In this document: piece by piece, positions 37,968-51,256 of the stretch | Numbering within the stretch: the first letter of the stretch is position 1 | Layout: the number at the start of each line of letters is the position of its first letter | Origin: Rusavskia elegans | Taxonomy: Eukaryota > Ascomycota > Lecanoromycetes > Teloschistales > Teloschistaceae | Direction: 5' to 3' | Assembly (NCBI GenBank): GCA_011316305.1 | Contig: SAUG01000048.1 | Location: 372,001 to 436,000 of the forward strand | Length of the DNA: 64,000 nucleotides | Program-made: the position numbers and the translations under genes | Notes under the pieces: model-generated | Told to the model about the DNA's origin: nothing | The model's database searches: none | The model's input: only the letters and a program-made list of their open reading frames with translations

Positions 37968-38929
37968 AAGCTCTAGCCGAATTAGTTTATAATAGTTATT
38001 ATTATTATTCGCGAGTATTATATCTTTATATTTAACTTTTTTATATTTTTATCGAATTTTCTTTCCTATCTGCTTTTTAATAGATCCGATATATATTATT
38101 AAACTATATAAAGTATCTAATACGGCGAACAACGAAGTCTATAGTTATACTACTACCTATAAGTACCCTAGTAACTACTAAAATTATAAATAGCTAAATA
38201 GACCTTTTTCGTCTTACCTTACGACCTCTTCTAGCCGCTTAAACTACTAACCTCCTTATTTTCGGGTAGAACTATTAAGTCGCTAATTTACTATATATAG
38301 ATATATTACTATAAGAATATTATACTAGGTACGGTAATTAGGCCTTTAAAATTAGATTTTTATAATTATTAGTTTTATATCCTGCTGTTTAGCTAATACT
38401 AGTTATTAGTATATATCCTATAGCTACTAGCTATTATAAATAAATACGGGAAGCGACTGCCTAGCTAACTTAGTATAGACTAGGACCCCTATAAAATAGG
38501 GGGCTAGTAGACTATATTCCTAGCTATCGTATCTTTCTTAACCTCCTAATAGTTTAAGCGAGTATCTACTACTTTTAAACTAACTACTATTTATTTCTAA
38601 AGCTTAGAGCTATTAAGCCTAGCTTTAGTTTTACTAGCTATATTATCTAGTCCTAAGTAGTATAAGAACTCGAAGCTTTCTATTTATTACTAAAGACTAT
38701 TATTATATCGTTTTATCTTTTAAAGCTTTACTTAACCTATTCTAAACCTTATATCTACTTTTATATTATTATTATTATTAAGACCTTATACTAATCCTTA
38801 TAACCTTAAAAATCTTAAATAATATTTCTTTTAAGAACTATCTAATAACCTCCGGGTAAACTAAACCGCCTATAACTTCTAATTCTCTATTAAAAACTAT
38901 AGGCTCTTCTATAACTAATAGTAAATCGA
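37968..38929 (+). other. C5 leader between PBS and gag core
   Basis: About 960 bp that matches the leaders of C2, C3 and C4. No start codon could be placed. It may include the N-terminal part of gag. Confidence 0.5.
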
Positions 38930-40150
38930 CCTTGCTATCTAGAGCTACTTATACCCGGACTCTAATTATTATTTATCGATATTACTTTCTATTATATTTA
39001 AAGACGACCCGGACTTTTTTATAGCTTTTAGTCTCTTTCCGATATTTTTAAGCCCGAGTAACTTATTCGGCCTCGAAGTTATTATTTTTTTAGGCTATTT
39101 ACCGCCTAGATCCCCTACTATATCCGATTTCTATAGTACTACTCTTTATAGAACTCTAATTTAGTCTAGTATTAAGCTCGGCGATAAATCTACCTTTATA
39201 TTAACTATAGATAATATTAAACTAGGGGGTTCCGGCTACTCTATTAATATAATTCCGAAGTTTAAAACCCGCTCGGACTATAAAAACTAAAAGGAAGGTA
39301 TTATAGCCTACTATATTTTTAATAACCTCTAAATTATTACTAAAGGCTTTCTACTTCCGGGTACTTCCGAATATAAAGAAAAACGTATAGAATACGTCTA
39401 TATAGCGATTAAAACGACCTATAATATTAATACTAAATATTTTATTAAAGATATTATATTAGATACTAAAAAGATACTAGATAAATTCTAGATATAATAT
39501 AGAGTCTATAGTACCGGTAAGTTTATAGAACTCGATATCTAGCTAGATATCTTTTATTATAATAGTTCCTTCGAGAATATAGAAGCCTATATAGCTGAAT
39601 TTCGTAAGTTTATTAATAAGATTTTAGCTATAGGTATTACTATTTTAGAAAGCCTTTTTATTTTAAAATTCTTTTAAGGCTTTAGTACTTCTTTTAGCTA
39701 CTTCTAGACCTTATTTATTTAAAGTAATATTATTATTAGAAATAAGGATAGGCGAAAATAGAAAATAGTTATTCTAGATAAAACTATTAGTACTACTATT
39801 AATAAAGAGTATCGCTAATATAGTAGTATCGAATCTACTATTACTAGAACTAAAGCCTTCCTATTTATAAATAATCCGAATAAACGAGTTATTAAAATCG
39901 ACTATTATTTCTACTATAACCGAAATAGCTATATAAAAGATACTTACTATAGTCTATATTCTAAATTAAAGAAAGCTTAGATAGTAAATAAATAGAAGAA
40001 TAGCGGTAGTAAACGCTAGAAAAGTAATAGCGGTAATAAAGATAAAAGTAGTAAAGAAAAGGATAGTAAAAATAGTAAAAATAATAAATCTAAAAACGAT
40101 AAATCTAAAAATAAGCCTACCGAGTCTAAAAAGTTATTAAACTTTATTAT
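38930..40150 (+). pseudogene. gag: C5 gag relic
   Basis: From about 39,178, LGDKSTFILTIDNIKLGG begins a readable copia gag core, with SDYKN, LLPGTSEYKE, LDTKKILDKF and FRKFINKILA in order. A zinc-knuckle remnant lies at about 39,893-39,960 with Cys and His codons changed to Tyr, and a Lys/Ser/Asn tail follows. Gag would coat the RNA in virus-like particles. About one codon in 15 is a TAA/TAG stop. Confidence 0.8.
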
Positions 40151-40219
40151 AATAGTACTAGTTCCTATTAATTTTAGCTTTGTAATTTTCGTTTCTATAG
40201 CTTTATCGGCCTTATTAAA

Positions 40220-43200
40220 TAAACTAGACCTTACTAATAGTTAGATATTCGACTATATCTATAACTATTATACTACTTTCTAGTAGTACCTTTTTATCGA
40301 ATCTACTATAAGACCTATCTAGAATAAGTCTATAACCGGTATTAGAAGCGCTGTTAGCTTCCGACTAATCGTTAAAAGTACTATTGTACTTAATTACTTT
40401 ATTAATAGTAAATACCGCTTTATAGAATTCTATAATATCCTTTATATCTCTAGGTCCGGCGCTAATCTACTATTAATATTATAAATTTAAAAAATAGGTA
40501 TTAAAGTAATTATTAAAGATTTTAGCTTTAGTTTTAGTTTTAGTACTCCGGACTTAATATTAACTACCTATATATATAAAGGTCTATTTTTACTAAATAT
40601 TAATACTATATAGCGCGGCCCTATAAAATCTTCTTCTATTTTTTTTTTTTCTTTTTTTCTATCTTCGTCCTTATCTTTATTAATATCTAATATAGTTTTA
40701 AAGGCCTATACTAAAATATCGGTAGAAGTAGAAAATATCTAGTATATCCGGCTTAGATATTTTAATAACTAGAATTTATATAAATTAGCGAATATATCTA
40801 TAGAAATTAATCTATTTAAAGTCCCTAAATTTAAATCTGATTTCTATAAAGTTTATACTCTAGATAAATAATATAATTAGTTTTATAAGAGCTATATCCG
40901 CCCCGGTAGCAGCCCTATAGACTTTATTTATACTAATCGTATAGGTCCTATTCGAGAGGGCAAGGTTCTAGTTATATATAATAGGAGCTAATATATTCTT
41001 ACTTTTCTAGATAATAATACCTAGAAGTATAGTATCTATATAACTAAATTAAAAGACGCCCCCGAAACTCTAGAATACTAGAACTACTTCTACGCCTATA
41101 ATAAAAAAGGTATCTTTATTATTAAATATTTTTATAATAATAACGAATTTAGAAGCTATATTATATCTAAAAGCTTCGCTAATAAAAGTATCTAGTAGAA
41201 GCCTACTATATTTAATAATCTATAATAGAACGGTATATTTAAATATTTCGAGTAGATACTAATATATAAAGCCTACCCTATATTAGTTTATAGCAGTTTT
41301 AGTAAAAAATATTAGCTATTATTTATTAAAACTACTATCTTTCTATATTTCCGGTTACCTAGTAGTAAATTAGGTATAACTCTTTATAAAAAGGAATATA
41401 ATAAACCTCTAGATTTAAATCGATTCCGCGTTCTAGATTCTATAGCGTACCTAATATATAGTAAAAAGATTCGGAAGTTCTATAATTAGAGCTATAAATA
41501 TACCTTAGTCGGTTACTTTAACGATACTATTTATAAACTATTAAACTTTTAGAGTAAAATTATTTATATCTCTTCCGTAGTATTTAAAAAAATAGGTTAA
41601 AACCTAGATTTATTAGATCTATAGAAGTTAGAGAAATTAGAAGATAAACTTTAATAGCAGCCCCCGTAGAAACGGCAGCGTACTAATAAAGGGTCTAATC
41701 CTAGGGAGTTATAACTATAATCTAGTAATCTTTCTTTAATATCTAAACTAATAGCTCCCCTAATATCTTATCGGACTCCTTTTATCTATAGTTAAATTTT
41801 TTTACCGGCTAACCTACCCGCTAGACCTTATATTACTAAAGTTAATAATTTTAAATTAGATTCCGATAAGTTACCGCTTTATTTTTAGACTATTATATCT
41901 CGTCTATAGACCGACCGTACTATTTAATCCTTTATTAAAGTCCTATATAACTACCCTGAATTCCGGATACTAGATAATTACGATTATTTCTCGCTAGATC
42001 TAATTATAAATATCTATATATTTATTAGTACTATAAAAAAAGGTACTATATTAGACCCTTCTAAATCCTAGTTATATAAAAAAACTATAGATTTACTCTA
42101 TACCGACGAATAGTATAAGGTTATAGAAAAAAAACTAGTATTATTAGAACTAAACGATATATAGATACTATATATTAAGGTATTACTACCCTCTATAAAA
42201 TATTTCCTAGAGAGTAAATAGATATATAAGATTAAAAGGGACGCTAATAGTAAAATTACGCGTTTTAAAGCTTACTAGGTTATTTATAGCTTTAAATAGG
42301 AAGCCGGCGTCGATTTTAATAAAACCTTTACTTCTATTATTAAGCTAATATTATATAAAGCTATTTTCGCTATAGCTACTGCCTATAGCCTAGAATTCGA
42401 TTAAATAGATATTAAAACGGCTTTCTTCTACGGTTATATTAACAAGATTATCTATATATAATATCCTACTGGTTTCGGCGATTCTAATATAATATATAAA
42501 CTTCGGAAGGCCTTCTATAATTTTAAATAGTTACTTCGAGTCTAGTACTACTACTTCGTTAAGTTCTTCGCTACTATCGGTTTTAAACTTCTAAAGTCCG
42601 ATTATAGTATCTTTTATAATAATATAATTATTATCGGTATTTATATTAATAATATCCTTTTATATAGCGCTAGTTATTAGGACCTTAATAATATTAAGGT
42701 ATATTTAAACGAACGTTTTTAAATATTAGATCTAGGCCCTATTAATTTCTACCTCGGTATAAAAATTATTAGGAACCGGGAACTCCGTACTATTTAGTTA
42801 AACTAAACTATCTATATTAAATAAATTCTAAAAAATTATAGCTTCGTTATTTATAAAAATAATATTTCTACCTCTATAGATTCCGGCTTTTATTTAGAAA
42901 CTATCTCCGCTAATTAGGACTATTAGCTACTAATAAAGTATAAATATTAAAGCGCTATCGGCTTTTTAATATATACTATATTTAGAATCCGCCCTAATAT
43001 CGTTTTTACTATTTCTATTATTAGCCGATACTTATCTAACTCTATAAGCTACTACTAGAACGCCGTTACTAGAATCTTTAAATACCTATATAGAACGGCT
43101 TACTTTATTTTTATTTATAGAAGCGACCTATAGAAGCTTCGGGGGTATATTAATATCGATTAGGTAGGTAACTATAAAACCCGTCGCTCTATTTCTAGAT

Positions 43201-43640
43201 ATATTTTTAATATTAGATCCGGTATTATTAGCTGGTTATTTAAATAGTAAGTAACTATAGCTATATTAACTGCCGAAGTAGAATTAGATAGGAAGACTAG
43301 AACTACTAAGAAGGCTATTTAGTTAAAATATATCCTAAATTAGCTATTAATTAATAAATAGGATCTAAATACTACTCTAGATATAGTAACTCTCTATAGC
43401 GATAATTAGGGCGCTATTACTTTTACTAAAAACCTTTAGTTCTATAGCTATACTAAATATATTAATATCTATATTAAATTCCTATAAGAGAAAGTTGCTA
43501 ATAAAATTATTAACTTTTAGTATATTCTAATAGAGTAAATAGTTACTAACGGGCTTACTAAAGCTCTAAATAAAAGTAAATTTAAGGCTTTCTATATAGT
43601 ATTTAGGCTTAAAAACCCGAAAACGCTCTAAACCTTTAAT
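40220..43640 (+). pseudogene. pol: C5 pol relic (protease-integrase-RT-RNase H)
   Basis: Protease-like IFDY-YNYY at about 40,245. Integrase about 40,700-41,500, ending LVGYFNDTIYKLLNF; catalytic Asp reads NNNEF and Glu reads GIFKYF, both RIP-type losses. RT about 41,900-42,830 with D-IDIKTAFFYGYINKIIYIQ and IQYPTGFG, and the YVDD box reads YINN (42,642-42,653). RNase H about 42,900-43,640 with INID-VGNYKTRRS and GLTKAL near the C-terminus. The order integrase then RT defines Ty1/copia. It is nonfunctional. Confidence 0.88.
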
Positions 43641-44029
43641 AATAATAGTAATAATCCGTCTAAATTATAAAGATTCTTCTAATAATAATCTCTTCCGGAA
43701 TATAATTAATTCCGGGGTATTAGCGATTACTATATATCTATAAATATTATTTTCGGAGAATATAATATATACTAAAGAGGGTAGTTAAATTTTTAAATAA
43801 CTCTAGGCCCTATAGGCCTACCTATATAGTATCTATATTATTTTTAAATCGCTATACCCTTTATATATTTTCCGATAGTATATTCGATCGAAATCCGTAT
43901 ATAGTTATTTATATCCGGATTTATTCTTCTATTTTAGTAATAAAACGCTAAAAATATACCTTTAGTCTAAACCCTGCTAAATTCTATATTAAACTTAATA
44001 TATTAACTGGTTTTAATACTAGTTAAGGT

Positions 44030-45030
44030 ATTTCTAGCTATCTAGTAGTTATTTAGGCTCTATATAAAGCTTTTCGGAACTAGTATAGATATACTATAAT
44101 TAGCGCCCTAGCCGCTAGCCGCCCGCTATATAATTTTACCTACTATCTACTACTATTATTTTTTCGAGTATATCTTTACTAATTCTATACCGTCTAATAT
44201 ATAAGTTATACCGTTCGACTCCTTATATTCTATATTTCTATTTAATACTATTTATAGCCGTTATAGATTTAGGTAGCCTTTAAAAATTTAACTTTACCTC
44301 CTATATCTCTAAAGAGCTCGACCTATATATATATATCGAAGTATTTAATAGACTATTCGATAATTTTCGAACTTATATTACCTATATAAACTATTATAAT
44401 AATCTACCCTACTTCTACTTTTAGGTACTATCCTATCTAAACCTTGAATCTAAACGCTATTAGGTAAAAAATAATATTAATAGTTTTCGGGATTATAATA
44501 TCTTTAGCCGCCTATAGCTAGATAGTAATAATATATAAATACGTATTAGGGTCTTCGCTACCTAGCCGTACCGCTAAATTAACTATAGGATTCTATAGGA
44601 ACTTTAGAAATAGTACTATTAGAATACTATAATCGTTAATAATCTAAAAACTTATATTAATCCTCGAAGCTATAGTAAATACCTCTATATCTAGGACTAT
44701 CTAGGCGATATAACTTTTAATATATCTATAAAGGCTCGTAATATTCTAATAGGCGTTTAATATATACTCTTTTAGTAAATTAAGAAAAAATATAATATCT
44801 ATACCTTTTAGTACTTTAGCGGTATCGATAATAACCGATAATACCTATAATTTACTACTAGATAGGTACTTTTAATCGCCGAAGCTTTAAATACGCCTTT
44901 TTAATCGGGCGATATCCGTTTTAAATACTTTAAATAAATCTATATTATAAACTAGTACCTATACTAGTACTCTACTAAGTATACTACTACTATAGGGGGT
45001 TTAGGATACTCTAGGAGCTATAGAAAGCTC
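44030..45030 (-). pseudogene. Antisense accessory frame, C5 copy
   Basis: This corresponds to the frame at 14,080-14,940 of C3 and is encoded opposite to gag-pol, between RNase H and the 3' LTR. It carries the same segments in altered form. Product unknown. Some 350 bases between RNase H and this frame show no signal. Confidence 0.45.
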
Positions 45031-45222
45031 TAATTTTCTTTTATTTAGATTTCGATTTTTATAATTTATATATATATATCTATTATAGGAATTCTTTAAA
45101 CTTTATCTACCTCGCCTTTATTATATATAAACTCTTTTTCCTATAGGTTTTTTAGCGAGTATATAGCGAGTCTATTTAATTTTTACCCTTGGTATATATA
45201 TAGTATATTATTCGTATAGGAG

Positions 45223-45398
45223 TATTAGAAGTATATATTATATATAATAGCTATACTAAGATACTAAGGGCGCTAGTACCGATTAGGCCTAGTAGCTCTC
45301 GGCGCCAAGGCCCTACTACCTCCTTTTTATATACTTAGTCCAGGCGAAAGCCCACTTTAGTGAATCAAGTTTGATGTTCCACATATATGATTTCAACA
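45223..45398 (+). repeat. C5 3' LTR
   Basis: 176 bp starting tattagaagtatatattata. Its last ~45 bases (gtgaatcaagtttgatgttc and cacatatatgatttcaaca) look untouched by RIP, while its first half is heavily mutated. A tataggag purine stretch just before it may be the polypurine tract. Confidence 0.92.
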
Positions 45399-45764
45399 TA
45401 AGAATAATATTTAAAATAACGGCTAAAAATAGAGATAATAGAGAAAGTTAAACGGGTTTAAACGATAATAGTCGGGTATCTAGATAGGTTAAAGTATATA
45501 ATACGATTTATCTTATTCGATAATCTATAGAAATTCTTTATTCTTAGGAAGAATATAGGTAGCCGTTATATCGCGAGGAGTAGTACCTTTAAGAAGCTAT
45601 AGGAAGGGCGCTAGTAAAGAATCTGCTATCTATACGTTAGCGTCTATATTATAGAAAAAGGCTGGAAAAATTTAGCGGCGGTAGCTAGTATTAATAAGAA
45701 TAATAGTATTAGATAATAGTACTAGATAATAGTACTGGATTATCTATATAGAAGAAGAAAAAAA

Positions 45765-45869
45765 CTGGATACTATAGAAAGACTTGGCCGTTTAATAATA
45801 TTTAAAGATATTATAGATATTTATAGAAAAATTCTAGATACTATAAAAAGACTTAGCCGTTTAATAATA
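45765..45869. repeat. 36-bp direct repeat, two copies
   Basis: ctRgatactataRaaagact followed by tRgccgtttaataata occurs at 45,765-45,800 and 45,834-45,869, 69 bases apart. The three differences are all G/A, as RIP makes. The intervening DNA is AT-rich. Confidence 0.7.
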
Positions 45870-45900
45870 ATTTCTACCTATCCCCGACTCTTTTTATAGC

Positions 45901-45951
45901 GCTGCTCCTCCCTACTACTAGCCCTCGCCGGCGCTCCTCTACCGGCGCCTA
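45901..45951. other. GC-rich patch with palindromes
   Basis: This is about 60% G+C inside AT-rich DNA, with the perfect palindrome cgccggcg (45,926-45,933) and a related ccggcgcc (45,942-45,949). It is CpG-rich and has no CpA to lose, which may be why it survived RIP. No function was seen. Confidence 0.4.
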
Positions 45952-46929
45952 GATAGTTATTAAGTAGAACCGTAAGCTAGACTAGATTATAATATAAAGC
46001 TCCGAGGATTAATCTTTAGCCTTCGATTTTAGATAATATTATAGCGATAGATAAAAATATAGTATTTTCGATATCTAGTAAAACCTATTAATCCCGGTTA
46101 CTACCTATCGATATTCTATATCTATTAATTCTAATCCTATAATTCTTTTACCTATTAGATACTACTAAAAAAATATCGAGCTATAAAAAATAGTAGTTCC
46201 GAATTAATAGCTAGGCGATAGAAAAAGGTTTCCCGAATCTTATATAATATAGTAAATATCGTTAATAAGTCTAGAAAGTACTAGATTAGTACTAGAGATA
46301 CTACTAGTAGATATAGTAGGAACCGCTTAATTTAGCTTACGTTATTAAGCCTGCGGATAGGTAGCCGGAGCTGTTTTTATTAAAAAAAACGTAAAAAAAA
46401 AAGATAGTAAAGGAAAATAAGAATATATAGATAGCCTAATAAAATTTAGCTAGATATAAAGTCTTTTAGACCTATTAAAAAAACTCTAAATACCTTATAT
46501 AATACTTTACTATTTAACTAGCTCTACTTCCTATTCGCTAGACCGCCTAATTTATAGATAAGAAAGCTAGAAGGATATTATTTAAATTATTAATATTATT
46601 AAAAGTTATATAAATAATAGATAGTAAGTAAAAGTAAGTAATAGCGTAGTTACGATTAAGACTAAATTATCGTATATTAAGTAAGGTTAAAAAAAAATAG
46701 AAGGTACGATACTTAAAGTTATATCGATAACCTATAAAAAATATATTATCTAAAAGCCTTAGTGAATAAAGCGAAATATCTATTAGAAATAGATTTAGTC
46801 GATTTAGTTAGTAGATATTGATAAGTAAAGACTATTTATATATTTTAGTACTAGATACCTTCGCTATAACTATAATTACATAAATTACATATTATAATTA
46901 TAATATAATAGAAGCTTCTCTCTACCCTA

Positions 46930-49760
46930 TAATAATTCCGTCTCGGTACTACCTTTCCTATAATAGAGAATATAAACTATATATTATTTAGTAGTACTAA
47001 TATCTAATAACCCGACTATATTTTCTACTTTATCTAGACTTTTTAGTAGGGCCTATAGAACTTAGTTAATAGTAGCCTTTTAGGAATCCTCGACGAACGT
47101 AACTCGTATAAATAGACGCCGGCGATATAGCGAGAACTTATATAAAAAGAGCCTATCTAGCTATATAAGCCGGCCTCGATAGAAAATAAAATCGCCGGTT
47201 TTAAATATAATACGATATTCGGATATTCTATATATATTATTAGCGATTTAATTACGGGGTAAAAGTTAAAAAAGCGTTATTATATTATAGGACTTTAATA
47301 GGCGATAAAGAAAATAAATTAAAGGACTTAAAATATATTAAACTAACCGGTCGGTAAAATTTATCTTATAGTATTATAAAAGCTTTATTTTTAGTAGAGT
47401 AATATAATCCTTTCGATAGTCTTTTTTATATACTATATATAATATAGTCGAGAAGTAAATATCTAATATCCGAAAGCCGGTCTAGGTCGGCTACTCTTTA
47501 ACTTTAGTTATAAAGTTTTTCTCGAGTATACCGATTATATAAGGTTTTAAATAAATATTATCGTCAATAGTATTAAATATATTTTCCTCTATATTCTTTT
47601 ATTCCGAAAATAAAAAAATACAGTTAAAAAGTATTAGGTATTTAGTAACGATTTCCTAGAACCGCTAGATAAAGTTAGGCTTATTATAGGAAAAAGTGCC
47701 GATAACTATAAACCGGATAGTCTATTAAAATTAGTCTTTTTCTAGAAAGGTTTTAAAAGGGTTTCGTTTATTAGTTTTAGTAATCTTTTCCTTATATTCC
47801 CTGCTAATATATTAATAATATAACCTAAAGCTACTATTTAAGCTTACCTATACTTATTTTTACCGAGGAATATAAAATAATAACTAGAAATAGTATATTC
47901 CGTAGCGATATCCGTATAGTAAAGTCCTATATATATATTAGGCCTCCCGAGGTACTTATAGAAATAGATAACTTTCTTCGATATTTTACCGGAAATAGTA
48001 AATATTTCCGCTAGCTAGTTATATTCCGATAATATATATTAAGGTATATTATCTATTTTATTAAGCTTATTATTAAAATCTATAGAATTCTAGCGGGAGG
48101 GGATTACTAGTATTAGACTACGCTAGGAACTAGGCTTCTCTCCCTATTTAAAGCTAGATAAATTAGCTAGAGCTACGTATTTATAGATACGCTAAAATAA
48201 TTTATAGGTATAGCGAATAGTCCGATCTATATTCTCTCTATCTTTAGCCGATATTTTAAAGGCTAGAATTACTATATTACTTTTAGCTATTATAGCGAAA
48301 CAGTAAACGATATAGTTAATAGCCAGATTTCGGGCTATAGTCGCCTCTATAGTAGAAAGGTATCGAAAAAGAACATATTTCTTATAAAGCTAGAAGTATA
48401 GGAGGACTAGCGTAATAATCGATAAACGAGTATACTCTTATATCCGATAACTTTTTTAATAATATTTAAAGGATTAAAGCTTAGCCTATATCGGTAGGAA
48501 AGGAAACTAAAAAATATATTAGATATAGTAGAAGTTTAATATAAATAGGAAGTAATAAGTACCCTATATAATTCTATAAAATATTTATTCTAGGCCGCCT
48601 CGGTAAAAATAGTATTAAAAAGGGCTTATTAGACTTATTTCGCGATTCCGGTATATTCTAAATATACTATATTAATAGAACAGCTGCGAATTATATTTAA
48701 TACTAGCGTTAGTTTAACTAGAGGAGATTACTCTACTATTATCTCTAGACTTCTAAATAATAATTCCCTTTTATTAGTAGATATATTATTAATTTTTATA
48801 CGTTTATAGAGGACTCTATAATAGTATCGAAAATTAAAATTAAGATCGAAAGTTAGATTATATCTTTTATCTTTTATAACAAGATATTTAGTATAGCCCC
48901 GGTTCGCGATTAGTAATATTAACCCCGAATTATCTTATTACTAAAGGAGATTTCCTATAAAAGCTATAGTATAAATAATAACTTTAGTTTCCTAACCGTT
49001 AATTACTATATTAATACCTTTTATAAACTATTCGAGCGATAGCTATAGAATCCGAATAATATCTGCGAATTTTTTTATATAGGGACCGAGTATTAGAAGT
49101 AGAATATTAGCTCTATATTTCTTTTCTTACTAGTTTAATACTATAATTATCGTATAAATTCCCTTTAAAAACTATATAATCGTTAGCTAGTTTATATATA
49201 GGTAGATTTAAAAAAAATACCCTATATATATTCCGGTATGAACTAAAGGTATTAATAAAGATAAATAAAGGTATAGATATAACCTTTTTTAGCTAGATTC
49301 TCGAAATACTACCTACTATAGATATAAAGTTTAAGCTCTCCTCGGATTAGCAGTAGAAGTTATAAAGGATAATATTTAACCGCTATCTTTAAAAAATTCC
49401 TAATAATTATCCTAGTCTAATATAGTACTATTAAGCTAGAGGACTAAGGACCTTTAAATCTATAGTCGAAATATATATCGGTAAACCTCCGAATTAGTAA
49501 CGATTAAGGTATAGTAAAAATATCTTACTTAGATAATAGATATTCGTAGCTGGATTTTAGTAAAAACTATAGTAATTTAACTTTATATTTAGTAGTATCG
49601 ATAAACGTTCGAATCTTAAAAATAATCTTACTTTCGGGGAGTATTAAAGAACTTATAAAATCCCTTCCTATAGAAAAAACCTAACCTAGATAACCCTTTT
49701 CGGTAGCTCGATATTAATAATCTTATAATAAGTACTAGGTATATACGATATCGGAAGAGA
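46930..49760 (-). pseudogene. X1 minus-strand large frame, unknown product
   Basis: One frame can be followed for long distances on minus through TAG/TAA. Readable segments from N to C include SIGRDFISSLILPESK and FDYRFKG (about 49,700-49,450), AFKISAKDREN-DRTIRYTYK (about 48,260), YKYLGRP-IYIGLYYTDIATE (about 47,950), and FKTGDFIFYRGRL with LYRRRLFIRVTFVEDS (about 47,200-47,090). Charged and hydrophobic residues mix as in a globular protein. No DNA-transposase signature could be named with confidence. It diverges from the plus-strand frame at 51,257. Confidence 0.5.
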
Positions 49761-51256
49761 AAACTAGATTATTACTAGAAAGTCTAGTAAACTAACCGGA
49801 ATATAATATAATAGAAGTTACCTAAATATTAGAATAGAATAATCTAGATAGCTTATTAATAAAATAGGCTAAACTAAAATATATCTTTTAAAATAATAAT
49901 AATATAATACGAAATAAATTAATAAAGTCGAAAAAAAATATTATACTTATAGTAGATAATAGTACTACCTTCTCGACTACTTCCTCTTAAACCTTTCTAG
50001 CTGGCGTTATAGTTAGCTATTAATTAGGTATAATAGATAAATCTCTTTTCTATAGAAATATTAGGGGTAGCTGGGCTTTAACGTATTTTTTAAAAATAGT
50101 TATAGATCGAGGGAGGTTCCGAATAGTATTAATATCTATTAAAAGGTCTAGAATTTCTAGCAGGCTTTAATAATATCGGTATAAGAATACTAATACCTCT
50201 ATCTATATTCTAAATACTATAGTAAATTCCTTAAACTCTAAGTCGGATTATTTATAGGGTAATTATTTAGAATAATCGACAGTATATATAGATACGCGAT
50301 AAAACAGTAGTAATCCTTAAATTATATCCTACTATATAGGGTACTAGATATCTTATTCGGATACTAGTAGAGGATAGTCTTCGTTATACTCGAATTATTA
50401 GTTTTAATCGGACTCTTATAGGTTATCTTACTTAGAATTAGAAACTTAGGGGGGTTTATTATTAGTTTCGGGTAGTATTAAATAATTTACTAGCTTTTTA
50501 GAAGGGTCTAAAGATAGTATACTAAGAAGGACGTTATTAGACTTAGTATTCTTAATATTATCGAGCAGATTATTAGTTACAGCGATAGCGTCCTAGGATA
50601 GTTAGTAGAAATAGGCGATAAAGACTTAATAAATATACTATATTATTATCTCCTATAATACTATCTAGAAGCTCCCCGACCTTATCCTCGAAGCCTAATA
50701 TAATATCTTCGCCAGACTTATTAATCTAAGATTATATCCGTATATCGTCGATTCGTCTTTTTTTATATTACCTATTACTAGCGTACTATATAGCTAAAAT
50801 CAATAATAAAGTTTCCGATTTTTAGGTACCTATAAGCCGATTTAATATATCTTATATTCGAATATTATAAACTATAGCTTAATAGGGTCGGTAGTAGAAA
50901 AACCTATAAAAAGACCGAGGTTAATAGATAATTATAGTATTAAAATACCTAGAATTATATACCTTACTCGATAATCTAGGATATTTATAATAATTCGGAA
51001 TCGCCCTAGATAAGGCTTAAAAGGGTCGGTAGGAGGGTATTTATCAATAGCGGAAAATCCGGAACAGCGGTAATAAGGATACTACTAATACTCTACTACT
51101 AATATCCTAGTTATAGAGAAATAATAGGAAAGGATAACCTAGTATATAGAAAACTTATAAATAGCGGATAAAATCTTAATAGGAAATAAAAATTATAAGA
51201 TTAAAAATTCTATATCGTTTAGTATATAGGGTAGAATAATTAAAAAATTACTTAGC
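49761..51256. other. X1 region between divergent frames
   Basis: No continuous frame was established on either strand. It probably includes the N-termini and promoters of both flanking frames, but nothing specific can be shown. Confidence 0.35.

Larger units (their letters stand above)
37778..45398 (+). mobile_element. Copia C5, full-length, nested in X1
   Basis: 7,621 bp, bounded by 176-bp LTRs with a perfect 5-bp TSD, taaga (37,773-37,777 and 45,399-45,403). It is complete and uninterrupted, and gives the clearest view of the family: LTR, PBS, leader, gag, protease, integrase, RT, RNase H, 1.5 kb accessory region, LTR. All frames are interrupted by RIP-type stops, and catalytic residues are altered (integrase D-to-N and E-to-K, RT YxDD to YINN). 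Confidence 0.93.
45404..46929. other. X1 segment between C5 and the minus-strand frame
   Basis: This holds a 36-bp direct repeat and a GC-rich patch (listed separately) and a plus frame at about 46,320-46,850 readable through TAA/TAG, with Lys-rich KKNVKKKDSKGK. No family was recognised. Confidence 0.4.
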
